Source: Flavobacterium sp. 83
GTDB lineage: Bacteria; Bacteroidota; Bacteroidia; Flavobacteriales; Flavobacteriaceae
Direction: 5' to 3'
Assembly (NCBI RefSeq): GCF_000744835.1
Contig: NZ_JQMS01000001.1
Coordinates: forward strand, 868,001 to 932,000
DNA: 64,000 nt
The translations under genes and the position numbers were made by a program. Positions 1 to 9,048 of this stretch are shown piece by piece (the stretch's first letter is position 1; each line of letters opens with the position of its first letter). The notes under the pieces were generated by a model that saw nothing but the letters and a program-made list of their open reading frames with translations, did not search any database and was not told the origin of the DNA.

Positions 1-1032
1 AGTTGTATTTCCAGTATTTGGCAATGCATTATAGGCAATACCTGTAGCTCCAAAGTTATTATTCAATAAACTTACAGAATTTCCGGTCATATTAAGAACA
101 ATACTTTTTTTAACCCTTGTCACTGTTACAACACCACTTGTTGATGTAGTAGTTAAATCTTCGTTATAATTAACGGTAATTTTTCCAGCTTTGAAATTCA
201 ACATAGCTAAATTCCCATCACTGCTTCCTGATTTTTCGATTTTAAAATAAAGCCCTCTGAAATAGTCTTTAAAAACATCACTTGAAGCTAATTTACCCGC
301 ATTTGCACCATCAATAATCTTTGTTTTAAAATAGCTTTTATTCAAATTCAACTGCATTCCCGGTGCAGTTCGTGTAACAGTCTCTACTTTAGTGATAGAA
401 TCTGTTGTTTTAACCACATGTTCAGCAGGATCAAAGAAAAAATTATCGTTTTGAGCTAAATCGGCATCGTCATTCAAACGAGTAGAAACTTTAATATTAT
501 CGAAATCAGTATTTTGATTGGTATAATATTTTTGAGCAAGTTGAAATCCACCTGTAGGGTCACTATCTCTCATGTAATATCCACTTTCATGAATACTTAA
601 TTTCATTGGTGCTTTACTAACTCCGTAAATTGAATCTAATGTATAAATGTGACTACCGTCAGTATTCGTAACTGTTTTCGAAGCTTTATAATAGTAAGGT
701 ATAGTCAAAACTACACTTGTAACAAAAGGTCTTGAACTAATACCTGTGGCAGTTACCGTGGATGCTAAAGTCAATTGTGTATTGAAATTGGCTGTCGTTT
801 CTCCAAAATTAGGGTTTTTATATATCCCTAATGGATTTACAGCAAGATTATCAGATTGAATAGGTCCAGTTTTTTGGTTGTAAGCTACTACACTAAATAT
901 TGTGTCTTTAAGTCCAAAATGGTTATCCCCAATTAAATCCCCACCAATCGCATTATAATCTTTATCGCAGGAATACAAAAGAATGATACTTGATAAAACC
1001 AGTATTTTCTTGAAAAAAGAAATATTGTACAT
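1..1032 (-). CDS. DUF4270 family lipoprotein (C-terminus cut by window edge)
   Basis: This reading frame is open from an ATG at 1032 down to base 1, so the C-terminus lies outside the window and only the first 344 codons are visible. The protein begins with a basic, hydrophobic signal sequence ending in a lipobox-like LLYSC, so it is probably a lipoprotein with the Cys near residue 21 acylated. The mature part starts CDKDYNAIGGDLIGDNHF, the usual opening of the Bacteroidota DUF4270 family, and is rich in beta-strand and in Thr, Ser and Asn. The family is assumed to be surface or outer-membrane associated; its function is not known. It sits 21 bases downstream of the GT5-like gene on the same strand, so the two are probably co-transcribed. 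Confidence 0.8.
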   Translation of the reverse strand, partial: MYNISFFKKILVLSSIILLYSCDKDYNAIGGDLIGDNHFGLKDTIFSVVAYNQKTGPIQSDNLAVNPLGIYKNPNFGETTANFNTQLTLASTVTATGISSRPFVTSVVLTIPYYYKASKTVTNTDGSHIYTLDSIYGVSKAPMKLSIHESGYYMRDSDPTGGFQLAQKYYTNQNTDFDNIKVSTRLNDDADLAQNDNFFFDPAEHVVKTTDSITKVETVTRTAPGMQLNLNKSYFKTKIIDGANAGKLASSDVFKDYFRGLYFKIEKSGSSDGNLAMLNFKAGKITVNYNEDLTTTSTSGVVTVTRVKKSIVLNMTGNSVSLLNNNFGATGIAYNALPNTGNTT

Positions 1033-1053
1033 ATTAAATAATAAAAGTTTAAT

Positions 1054-1860
1054 TTAAAGAACCTCGTTTTTATAGAAATTAGTATACGCTTCCGCGAATT
1101 TATCTTTCGGCACGAAAGGTAAAAAAGGTTTACCCGAAGATTCTATAAATTTTGTTAAACTTGAAGACAGGTTTTCTGAAGCAATGATTACAGCATCAGA
1201 ATGCATAACTGTTGCTTTTATAATATTTTCATAATCGGGAATTGCTAAATCAGCTATTGCTTCATCAGGAACACCATCAAATTTCACCTTATTTATCATT
1301 TCTGCATCTAAAGTTCCTTCAAATGACTGACTGTAAACTGAGGTTACAATCTTTGTTTCTGAAAATAAAGCTTCATTTTTATAAAAATGTTTCATATATA
1401 TAGGCAACATTGCAGCCATCCACCCATGAACATGAATAATATCAGGAACCCAATTTAATTTTTTAACCGTTTCTACCACTCCTTTTGCAAAGAAAATAGC
1501 GCGCTCATCATTGTCTGGATACATAACACCTTCTTCATCTGCAAATGTGGCTTTCCTTTTGAAATATTCGTCATTATCTATAAAGTAAACTTGTATCCTC
1601 TCTTTAGGAATTGAAGCTACTTTTATAATCAATGGCATATCCAAATCATTTACTACCAAATTCATCCCCGAAAGTCTAATCACTTCGTGTAATTGGTGTC
1701 TTCTTTCATTTATATTTCCATATCTAGGCATGAAAATCCTTATTTGTCCTCCCTGATCATTAATCATTTTCGGCACGTCATAAGACATTAAAGAAACCTC
1801 ATTTTCAGCGAGATAAGGCACCACTTCAGATGATACATATAATATCCTCTTATCTTTCAT
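1054..1860 (-). CDS. Short glycogen/starch-synthase-like protein (GT5 catalytic domain only)
   Basis: The 268-residue product opens with RILYVSSEVVPYLAENEVSL, which aligns by eye with the N-terminal Rossmann domain of GT5 glycogen synthases. It continues with the typical IRIFMPRYGNINERR and HVHGWMAAMLPIYMKHFY blocks. Full glycogen synthases are about 480 residues with a second, nucleotide-binding GT1 domain; that half is absent. The usual ADP-glucose-binding KxGGL near the N-terminus is replaced by an unrelated stretch (AENEVSL). Short forms like this are familiar next to panC in Flavobacteriaceae, which argues for a conserved role rather than decay, but glycogen synthesis is doubtful. It diverges from panC across a 108-bp promoter region. 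Confidence 0.75.
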   Translation of the reverse strand: MKDKRILYVSSEVVPYLAENEVSLMSYDVPKMINDQGGQIRIFMPRYGNINERRHQLHEVIRLSGMNLVVNDLDMPLIIKVASIPKERIQVYFIDNDEYFKRKATFADEEGVMYPDNDERAIFFAKGVVETVKKLNWVPDIIHVHGWMAAMLPIYMKHFYKNEALFSETKIVTSVYSQSFEGTLDAEMINKVKFDGVPDEAIADLAIPDYENIIKATVMHSDAVIIASENLSSSLTKFIESSGKPFLPFVPKDKFAEAYTNFYKNEVL

Positions 1861-1898
1861 ATTGTAATTTACTTAGTTTATTGGTAATAAAAACCACG

Positions 1899-1906
1899 CA
1901 AAATTA
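1899..1906 (-). promoter_or_regulatory. -7 promoter element for the GT5-like gene
   Basis: On the minus strand this reads TAATTTTG, matching the Bacteroidota -7 consensus TAnnTTTG, 38 bases before the ATG at 1860. It lies back-to-back with a second such element serving panC. Confidence 0.5.
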
Positions 1907-1937
1907 CAAAAATTTATGCAGTTATTAACTAAAATAG

Positions 1938-1945
1938 TAAGTTTG
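1938..1945 (+). promoter_or_regulatory. -7 promoter element for panC
   Basis: TAAGTTTG matches the Bacteroidota -7 consensus TAnnTTTG and ends 23 bases before the panC ATG, implying a very short leader. Confidence 0.5.
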
Positions 1946-1968
1946 CATTTAATTTTAATAATACCACC

Positions 1969-2817
1969 ATGCATATTTTCTATGGAAAAGTAGCTTTGAG
2001 AGACTATTTGAAATCAATCAAAACTTCAAATTCCACCATTGGATTTGTTCCAACTATGGGCGCTTTACATCAAGGCCATTTGGCTTTAATGCAAAAATCG
2101 CTACTAGAAAATGAAAATACTGTAGTGAGTATTTTTGTAAATCCAACCCAATTTAACAATCCGGAAGATTTAGCAAAATACCCAAGGACATTAGAAGAAG
2201 ATGTGAAAAAACTTACCGCTTTGAGTCCAAAAATTATTTTGTATGCTCCAACTGTCGAGGATATTTATGACGGACAGCCCTTGTCTCAATCTTTTGATTT
2301 TGATGGATTAGAAAACCAAATGGAAGGAGAATTCAGACCTGGACATTTTAATGGTGTCGGAACTATTGTAAAACGTCTTTTTCAAATTGTAGAACCTACA
2401 AATGCCTATTTTGGTGAGAAAGATTTTCAGCAATTACAAATCGTCAAAAAGATGGTCGCTAAAGCGCATTTGAAAGTAAACGTAATTGGTTGCCCAATTT
2501 ACAGGGAACCCAACCACCTCGCTATGAGTTCTCGAAACGAACGTTTATCCCCTCACGAAAGAGAAGAAGCTGCAATAATTTACAAAAAACTGACTATTGC
2601 CAAAGAAAAATTTCAAACAGAAAGTCCTGAATCAGTAACGGAATGGGTTAAAAAAGCTTTCGAAAACAACACTCTTTTCAAATTAGAATATTTTGTAATA
2701 GCTGATGAAGAAACGCTATTACCCAGCGAAATAAAAGAATCCGATAAAAAATACCGCGCTTTTATAGCCGTTTTTGTCAACAATATTCGTTTGATTGATA
2801 CCATTTCATTAAATTAA
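1969..2817 (+). CDS. panC: Pantothenate synthetase (pantoate--beta-alanine ligase)
   Basis: Cytosolic enzyme that condenses pantoate with beta-alanine at the cost of ATP, the last step of pantothenate (vitamin B5) synthesis. The nucleotidyltransferase-fold signature PTMGALHQGH (residues 28-37, with His34 and His37) is intact, as are the downstream blocks SIFVNPTQF, FGEKDFQQLQIVKKMV and the KMSKS-equivalent AMSSRNERLS. The length of 282 residues is normal. The gene is followed after 14 bases by panD, whose product supplies beta-alanine, so the pair forms a pathway operon. A TAnnTTTG promoter lies just upstream. Confidence 0.96.
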   Translation: MHIFYGKVALRDYLKSIKTSNSTIGFVPTMGALHQGHLALMQKSLLENENTVVSIFVNPTQFNNPEDLAKYPRTLEEDVKKLTALSPKIILYAPTVEDIYDGQPLSQSFDFDGLENQMEGEFRPGHFNGVGTIVKRLFQIVEPTNAYFGEKDFQQLQIVKKMVAKAHLKVNVIGCPIYREPNHLAMSSRNERLSPHEREEAAIIYKKLTIAKEKFQTESPESVTEWVKKAFENNTLFKLEYFVIADEETLLPSEIKESDKKYRAFIAVFVNNIRLIDTISLN

Positions 2818-2831
2818 TTTACTTTTGTAAA

Positions 2832-3182
2832 ATGCAAATTCAAGTCGTAAAATCAAAAATACACCGAGTAAAAGTTACCGGAGCCGATTTAAATTATATC
2901 GGAAGCATTACAATTGACGAAGCTTTACTAGATGCGTCTAACATTATTGAAGGCGAAAAAGTATCTATTGTAAACATCAACAATGGAGAACGCTTTGATA
3001 CTTATGCCATCAAAGGGGAGAAAAATTCAGGCATCATAACTCTAAATGGTCCTGCTGCTAGAAAAGTACAAAAAGACGACATCATCATTATCATTTCATA
3101 TGCCACATTAGAATTTGAAGAAGCCAAAACCTTCAAACCGTGGATCATTTTTCCAAATGAAAATGACAATTCATTGACCTAG
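2832..3182 (+). CDS. panD: Aspartate 1-decarboxylase
   Basis: Makes beta-alanine from aspartate for pantothenate synthesis. PanD is made as a proenzyme that cleaves itself between Gly24 and Ser25 to create a pyruvoyl cofactor; the site is seen here as NYIGSITID with Gly24-Ser25 at exactly those positions. The other hallmark blocks, VNINNGERFDTYAI and GITLNGPAARKVQKDD-like, are intact (GIITLNGPAARKVQKDD). The length of 116 residues is normal. It directly follows panC in the same operon. Confidence 0.95.
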   Translation: MQIQVVKSKIHRVKVTGADLNYIGSITIDEALLDASNIIEGEKVSIVNINNGERFDTYAIKGEKNSGIITLNGPAARKVQKDDIIIIISYATLEFEEAKTFKPWIIFPNENDNSLT

Positions 3183-3308
3183 ATTTTTAGAATAAAAATA
3201 AATTGTTTGCTTTTTTGAACTGTAGTGTTTTTTGCTATTTCTATTTTAATAAAAGTAGTATATTGCTACTCCATTTAGAATAAATATAATTTCTAAAACT
3301 CCCAAATC

Positions 3309-4454
3309 ATGAAACAAATAGTACTCTTTTTACTTTTTTCTATTTCAGTATTTTCTCAAAAAACAACACTGCCATTCGATTCAAATAAAATAGGAAGTCG
3401 AGAAATTACTATTGGATTACCCCCATCCTATGAGAAAAACCCAAACAAAAGATATCCAATCCTAATTTTACTGGATAGTGATTACTTATTTGACCCTTTT
3501 TATGGCGCTCTGAACTATGGTGCCTATTGGGATGATCTACCTGAAACAATAATCGTTGGAATCAACCAAAACAAAAAAGACGAACGAACAGAAGATAGTA
3601 ATTATGATGCTGCAGACGGAGTCCCTTCAGGGAAAGGCGCTGCTTTTTTTGAATTTATTGGTGGCGAATTACTTCCTTATATCGAAAAAAAATACCGTAC
3701 TGTACCCTTCCGAATTATTGCCGGACATGACACTACTGCTGGGTTTTTAAACTTTTTTCTATACAAAGACGCACCATTATTTAACGCCTATATTTCTTTA
3801 AGTCCAGAACTTGCAACTGACATGGAAAACCGGATTCCAGAAAGACTTTCAAACACAAAACAACCTGTTTTTTATTATCAATCAACTGGAGATGGTGATG
3901 TAAAACGACTTCAGGAGCCTATAAAAAACCTCGACCAAAATATGAAGATGGTTACAAATCCTTTAATCAATTACAAATTTGATGATTTCAAAGGAGCATC
4001 CCATTACTCCCTCGTGCTTTACTCAATACCAAATGCTTTGTATCAGTTTTTTGATTCTTACAAACCAATTTCATCAACTGAGTACACAGAAAAAATCGCT
4101 GTACTTCAAGCTGGTTATGTCGATTATTTGACGAATAAATATGATGCTATATCAAAAAATTTAGGTCTAAAAATTCCTATTCGAATCAATGATTTCAAAG
4201 CAATTGAAGCGGCAATTCTAAAAAATAATGCTTATCAAGAATTGGATAAATTGTCTGATGTTGCCAAAAGAAATTATCCAAAATCAATGCTTGCCAATTA
4301 TGAATTGGGGCTTATGTATGAAAAAATGGGCGATCCTAAAAAAGCAGCAAAATTATATCAGTCAGCTTCACAATTAGAAGAAATTGGATCTTTGAGCAAA
4401 GATATGATGTACCAAAAATATGACGACATGAAAAGTCTAACACCAAAAAAATAA
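3309..4454 (+). CDS. Secreted esterase-D-fold protein lacking the nucleophile serine, with TPR-like tail
   Basis: A 381-residue protein with a signal peptide (MKQIVLFLLFSISVFSQ). Residues 25-255 follow the putative esterase (EstD/IroE/Fes-like alpha/beta hydrolase) pattern: LDSDYLFDPFYGAL, a strand-turn at RIIAGHDTTAG, and a C-terminal SHYSLV with the expected His (232). In active members the nucleophile elbow reads GHSxGG; here it is G139-H-D-T-T, so the serine is missing. The last 100 residues contain a helical repeat (ANYELGLMYEKMGDPKKAAKLYQ) typical of a TPR. It is probably periplasmic and may act by binding rather than hydrolysis. Its TAA stop overlaps the radA ATG by one base, so the two are translationally coupled. 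Confidence 0.65.
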   Translation: MKQIVLFLLFSISVFSQKTTLPFDSNKIGSREITIGLPPSYEKNPNKRYPILILLDSDYLFDPFYGALNYGAYWDDLPETIIVGINQNKKDERTEDSNYDAADGVPSGKGAAFFEFIGGELLPYIEKKYRTVPFRIIAGHDTTAGFLNFFLYKDAPLFNAYISLSPELATDMENRIPERLSNTKQPVFYYQSTGDGDVKRLQEPIKNLDQNMKMVTNPLINYKFDDFKGASHYSLVLYSIPNALYQFFDSYKPISSTEYTEKIAVLQAGYVDYLTNKYDAISKNLGLKIPIRINDFKAIEAAILKNNAYQELDKLSDVAKRNYPKSMLANYELGLMYEKMGDPKKAAKLYQSASQLEEIGSLSKDMMYQKYDDMKSLTPKK

Positions 4455-5815
4455 TGTCAAAAGTAAAAACTACTTTTTTTTGTCAAAACTGTGGAGCCCA
4501 ATATGCAAAATGGCAAGGGCAATGCAATTCCTGCAAAGAATGGAATACCATCGCTGAGGAAATCATTCAAAAACAAGAAAAAGTGGCTTGGAAGAGTGAA
4601 CCAACTTCGAGCAATAAAGCGACAAAACCATTAAAAATAAACGAAATTGATTCCACTCAGGAAATCCGAATGGATACTACTGACGGCGAACTCAATCGCG
4701 TACTTGGTGGCGGTATCGTTCCTGGTTCTCTAATTCTTTTAGGTGGTGAACCCGGCATTGGAAAAAGTACACTTTTGCTTCAAATATCCTTAAAACTGCC
4801 TTACAAAACCTTGTACGTTTCGGGCGAAGAAAGTCAGAAACAAATAAAAATGCGTGCCGAAAGAATTACGCCAAGCGGAGATAATTGTTACATTTTAACA
4901 GAAACTAAAACCCAAAATATCTTTAAACAAATTGAAGCCATACAGCCTGAAATCGTGATTATCGATTCCATTCAAACCTTGCACACGGATTACATTGAAT
5001 CAACTCCCGGAAGTATTTCTCAAATTAGAGAAACCACTGCCGAATTGATAAAATTTGCCAAAGAAACCAATATTCCTGTGATTCTGATTGGTCATATCAC
5101 CAAAGACGGAAACATTGCTGGGCCAAAAATATTGGAACACATGGTTGATACGGTTTTACAATTTGAAGGCGACCGGAATCATGTGTACCGGATCTTACGT
5201 TCGCTAAAAAACCGTTTTGGTTCCACTGCTGAAATTGGTATTTATGAAATGTTAGGCAATGGTTTACGCGAAGTTTCTAATCCTTCGGAGATATTAATTT
5301 CACATAAAGATGAGGAATTATCAGGAACTGCAATTGCCTCAACATTAGAAGGAATGCGACCATTGATGATTGAAATTCAATCGCTGGTTAGTACCGCCGT
5401 TTACGGAACCCCGCAACGCAGCACAACAGGTTATAATGCCAAAAGACTGAATATGATTTTGGCCGTTTTAGAGAAAAGAGCTGGTTTTAGGCTAGGCGCC
5501 AAAGACGTTTTTCTCAACGTAACTGGAGGAATTTCGGTAGATGATCCAGCCATTGACTTGGCCGTTGTAGCAGCTATTTTATCCTCAAATGAAGACATTC
5601 CGGTAAATAAAGATTTTTGCTTCGCTGGCGAAGTGGGACTTTCTGGCGAAATACGTCCTGTGAACCGCGTAGACCAGCGCATTCAGGAAGCCGAAAAACT
5701 AGGATTTTCGACCATTTTTGTTTCGAAATACAATAAAATCGCCTTAAAGAACACCGGAATTAATATTCGGTTGGTCGCCAAAATTGAAGACATTGCAAGT
5801 GAATTGTTTGGATAG
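4454..5815 (+). CDS. radA: DNA repair protein RadA
   Basis: Branch-migration ATPase acting with RecA in recombinational repair. Domain order is classic: an N-terminal zinc finger with Cys10, Cys13, Cys24 and Cys27; a RecA-like ATPase with Walker A GGEPGIGKST (97-106); the RadA-specific KNRFG motif (252-256); and a C-terminal Lon-protease-like domain. The length of 453 residues is normal. The start overlaps the preceding stop by one base (ATAATG), so expression is tied to the upstream esterase-like gene. Confidence 0.97.
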   Translation: MSKVKTTFFCQNCGAQYAKWQGQCNSCKEWNTIAEEIIQKQEKVAWKSEPTSSNKATKPLKINEIDSTQEIRMDTTDGELNRVLGGGIVPGSLILLGGEPGIGKSTLLLQISLKLPYKTLYVSGEESQKQIKMRAERITPSGDNCYILTETKTQNIFKQIEAIQPEIVIIDSIQTLHTDYIESTPGSISQIRETTAELIKFAKETNIPVILIGHITKDGNIAGPKILEHMVDTVLQFEGDRNHVYRILRSLKNRFGSTAEIGIYEMLGNGLREVSNPSEILISHKDEELSGTAIASTLEGMRPLMIEIQSLVSTAVYGTPQRSTTGYNAKRLNMILAVLEKRAGFRLGAKDVFLNVTGGISVDDPAIDLAVVAAILSSNEDIPVNKDFCFAGEVGLSGEIRPVNRVDQRIQEAEKLGFSTIFVSKYNKIALKNTGINIRLVAKIEDIASELFG

Positions 5816-6002
5816 AATTCCATTTATCTCGTAAAAAAATCAACTGAAACTTCTCATAATCTAATTTATAATCCTAGACAACTACGATATTTATAACAGA
5901 ATTCGGAAAATAAGTTAAATGAGTCTATTCTTTAGTTTTTTACCTGTAACTATTTATATTTATTGCGAACAAATAACATAAAACTATAAACTCGATTACA
6001 GT

Positions 6003-7646
6003 ATGAATTTAAAAATAAAATACATTGGATTGCTACTTTTAGCATTTCCCTTCTTTTCAAAAGCGCAACATGCCGAAAATCAAAATGCTTTTCCTGTTCA
6101 GATAACTACTGCAAACGGAATTATAGAAGGTGAATTTGATATAAAAACTAACATTCAGAGTTTCAAAGGAATTCCCTTCGCCCAACCACCAGTTGGTAAT
6201 TTACGTTGGAAAGCGTCTCAACCTTTAACTAATTGGACTGGAGTAAAACAAACCAAAAAATTTGGACCAAGAGCAATCCAATCCAATGTATTTGGCGATA
6301 TGGGCTTTAGAAGTGACGGGACAAGCGAAGATTGCTTATACCTTAATGTTTGGTCTCCTGCCAAATCTGCCAATGAACAACTACCTGTTTTAGTTTATTT
6401 CTACGGGGGTGGTTTTGCCGCAGGCGATGGTTCTGAAAATCGTTATGATGGTGAAAACATGGCCAAAAAAGGAATTGTAACCTTAACCGTAAACTATAGA
6501 TTAGGAATTTGGGGATTTTTCTCCCATCCTGAACTGACTAAAGAATCTCCTAATCACGCTTCTGGAAATTATGGTTTATTAGATCAAAATGCTGCCTTAA
6601 AATGGGTACAGGCTAATATCTCAAAATTTGGAGGTGACCCAAAACGCGTCACTATTGCAGGAGAATCAGCTGGTTCAATTGCCGTGAGCGCTCAAATGGC
6701 TTCTCCGTTATCAAAAAGTCTTATCGCAGGAGCAATTGGCGAAAGCGGCGGCTCCATCTTCCCTACTTTATCTCCGGTTCCTTTAGCCGATGCTGAAAAA
6801 ACAGGACTCGAATTTGCCAAAAAAATTGGTGCTCCATCATTAAAAGACCTTCGCGCTATGTCAACTTTTGAGCTGTATCAAAAATCACTAGGGTCAAGTT
6901 TAGGTGTTTTTAAAACAACCATTGACGGTTATTTTTTATCAAAATCACTACCCGAAATTTTTGAGGCCAAACAACAAGCAATGGTTCCTTTACTATTAGG
7001 ATGGAATTCAGAAGAAATGACTTACCGCGCTTTAACTATGGGGAAAGACATAGACAATGCAAGTTATATCCAAAAAGTAAAAGAATTATATGGCTCCAAA
7101 GCAGATGAAGTTCTAAAGTTGTATCCCGCAGGAACTCCTGAAGTAACGGAGCAATCTGCCACCGATTTAGCAGGAGACCGTTTTATTGCCTACAGCACTT
7201 GGAAATGGTTTGATTTACATCGAAAAAATAGCAGCCAGCCAGTATATCGTTATTATTATGCCCATCCAAGACCCGAAATGCGCGACAATGAACTTGAAGC
7301 AGCTCTCGCAGGCGGAGTCATTAAAAAGGACAAAAACACCCCAAAAGCTCCTATACCAAAAGGAGCCGTTCACTCTGCTGAAATTGAATATGCAATGGGG
7401 AATTTAGCAACCAATACAAACTATGCTTGGACAGATGATGATTATAAAGTTTCGGATACAATGATGAACTTTTTTGCCAACTTCATTAAAACAGGAAATC
7501 CAAACGGTGATAAACTCCCGGTTTGGCCAATGGCAAAAAATGAGCAAAGTCCAGAAATCATGATTATTGATGTAAATTCAAAAGCTGTAAAAGCTGAAAA
7601 CGATACCCGTTACTTATTTTTAGAAAAAGAATATTCGAAAAAATAA
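6003..7646 (+). CDS. Type-B carboxylesterase (secreted)
   Basis: A 547-residue alpha/beta hydrolase of the carboxylesterase/lipase type-B (COesterase) family. It has a signal peptide (MNLKIKYIGLLLLAFPFFSKAQ), the type-B signature SEDCLYLNVWSP (about residues 108-119), an oxyanion-hole run YGGGF (134-138), the nucleophile elbow GESAGS with Ser222, an acidic residue in the NSEEMTY region and the catalytic His in GAVHSAEIEYAMGN. All catalytic elements are present, so it should hydrolyse carboxylic esters, probably in the periplasm; the natural substrate cannot be read from sequence. It is a single gene with its own strong terminator downstream. Confidence 0.9.
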   Translation: MNLKIKYIGLLLLAFPFFSKAQHAENQNAFPVQITTANGIIEGEFDIKTNIQSFKGIPFAQPPVGNLRWKASQPLTNWTGVKQTKKFGPRAIQSNVFGDMGFRSDGTSEDCLYLNVWSPAKSANEQLPVLVYFYGGGFAAGDGSENRYDGENMAKKGIVTLTVNYRLGIWGFFSHPELTKESPNHASGNYGLLDQNAALKWVQANISKFGGDPKRVTIAGESAGSIAVSAQMASPLSKSLIAGAIGESGGSIFPTLSPVPLADAEKTGLEFAKKIGAPSLKDLRAMSTFELYQKSLGSSLGVFKTTIDGYFLSKSLPEIFEAKQQAMVPLLLGWNSEEMTYRALTMGKDIDNASYIQKVKELYGSKADEVLKLYPAGTPEVTEQSATDLAGDRFIAYSTWKWFDLHRKNSSQPVYRYYYAHPRPEMRDNELEAALAGGVIKKDKNTPKAPIPKGAVHSAEIEYAMGNLATNTNYAWTDDDYKVSDTMMNFFANFIKTGNPNGDKLPVWPMAKNEQSPEIMIIDVNSKAVKAENDTRYLFLEKEYSKK

Positions 7647-7683
7647 TTTTTCATCTTTCGAAAAAATTTAACTTTTACCAAAA

Positions 7684-7716
7684 GAGGATGTCATTTTTAG
7701 TGACATCCTCTTTTTT
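7684..7716 (+). terminator. Rho-independent terminator
   Basis: A perfect 10-bp stem (GAGGATGTCA / TGACATCCTC) with a 7-nt loop followed by TTTTTT, 37 bases after the carboxylesterase stop. Confidence 0.9.
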
Positions 7717-7926
7717 GCTTTAAATACATCTTAAGAAGCCTTCCGTAAAAAAACACAAAGCCTTGCCAGGTTTAGCAAACCGGATAATTAATTCTTTTTC
7801 CACTGAAAATCAAATAATTATATTTTGTTAAATTCACGTTTATTTCAATAAAAATAAAAAAGCAGGAATGAAATTCATTATTTTGTTGTAAATTTATATG
7901 TAGTTTTTTTATCTAAAGATTGAAAA

Positions 7927-8331
7927 ATGAAACCATCGCACCAAACCATGACGCATCTTTATGAGCACTTAGGAAAAGTGTTTTATTGTATTGCAACAAT
8001 AGACAAAACGGTTAGCAAAGAAGAAATTGAAGAACTCAAAGAAATAGTTAGAACTGAATGGCTTCCGCTTGAAGATACTATTAATGAATTTGGAGACGAC
8101 ACAGCCTATGAAATCGAAATTGTATTTGACTGGCTTCTAGCCAATAAATGGGATACTGAACAAGTCATTCCAGATTTTAAAATTTTCAGAAAAGAGCATG
8201 AACATTTGTTTAGCCCTGAGGTTATCACCTTGATTCTAAAAACAGCAAATGCCATTGCAAATTCATTTTTACAAAAAAACAAATCAGAACATGTTTTCAT
8301 AAGCCAACTAAGTGGTATTCTAGTACCGTAA
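7927..8331 (+). CDS. Small TerB-like helical protein
   Basis: A 134-residue cytosolic protein with no signal or membrane segment. It is predicted all-helical. The block LGKVFYCIATIDKTVSKEEIEELKEIVRTEW resembles the opening helices of TerB-like domains (an acidic DG/DK turn followed by KEE), which bind metal in tellurite-resistance TerB. The similarity is weak and based on pattern only. It stands before a small eRF1-like gene, with about 70 bases between them, suggesting a shared transcript. Function unknown. Confidence 0.55.
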   Translation: MKPSHQTMTHLYEHLGKVFYCIATIDKTVSKEEIEELKEIVRTEWLPLEDTINEFGDDTAYEIEIVFDWLLANKWDTEQVIPDFKIFRKEHEHLFSPEVITLILKTANAIANSFLQKNKSEHVFISQLSGILVP

Positions 8332-8402
8332 TGCTACATTAAGCCCCTTCTAAATAATGATAAAGCTGTTTAAACAATCTATTTAATATAAAAATAAAAG
8401 AC

Positions 8403-8843
8403 ATGAAAAAGCAAACTGGCATTTGGATAGACTCCTCAAAAGCAATAATTGTTGCTCTTGATGGTGATACAGAAAAAATTACTGAAATAGATTCTGATGT
8501 TGAAAACAGTGTTTATCACAACAAAGAAGGGAATAAAGGCACCTTTTCAGGAAGTCATCATGGTGACAGTGAGAAAAAATTTGATGACCGAAAAAAACAA
8601 GAACTGGATTATTTTATAAAATCAGTGCTGTCTTATGTTAAAAAATCAGATGAGTTAATTGTTTTTGGTCCAGCACAAACCAAAACAAAACTGGAGCAAA
8701 AATTAATGGATGAAAAATTAATTGAACCCGGAAAACTGAAATCAGTGGAAACAGCCGACAAAATGACCTTAAACCAGATTGTGGAAAAAGTAAGACGATT
8801 TTATAACCCGTTTGAATATAAAGAACCGGAGCCAAAAAATTAA
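8403..8843 (+). CDS. Small eRF1/Pelota-domain-like protein (putative translation-related)
   Basis: A 146-residue protein opening GIWIDSSKAIIVALDGDTEKITEIDSDVE, then a charged linker with a Gly/His-rich stretch, then DELIVFGPAQTKTKLEQKLMDEK. This matches a widespread family of about 140-150 residues starting WIDHREAxIV and containing an FGPGExK motif, which resembles the middle domain of eRF1/Pelota. Databases often call members translational machinery proteins, but I know of no demonstrated role. In eRF1 proper a GGQ motif gives peptide release; none is present here. The gene ends just before a rho-independent terminator. Confidence 0.6.
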   Translation: MKKQTGIWIDSSKAIIVALDGDTEKITEIDSDVENSVYHNKEGNKGTFSGSHHGDSEKKFDDRKKQELDYFIKSVLSYVKKSDELIVFGPAQTKTKLEQKLMDEKLIEPGKLKSVETADKMTLNQIVEKVRRFYNPFEYKEPEPKN

Positions 8844-8868
8844 TTTAAATACCATAAAACAAATTTAG

Positions 8869-8899
8869 AAACTACAATTTAGGTTGTAGTTTTTTTTTT
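8869..8899 (+). terminator. Rho-independent terminator
   Basis: Stem AAACTACAA / TTGTAGTTT with a 6-nt loop, running into an uninterrupted T tract, 25 bases after the eRF1-like gene. Confidence 0.85.
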
Positions 8900-9048
8900 G
8901 TTCTCCATAGAAAAACAAACAACATCTACACATTAAAATTCTAAAGAAAACCATAAAAAATTTTCCTTTTGTTTTATTTTCCTTTTCTTTATATGCGCTA
9001 TTCCAAGCGCCTCCTATTTTAGATTTTTTATCAAATACAATACTGTTT

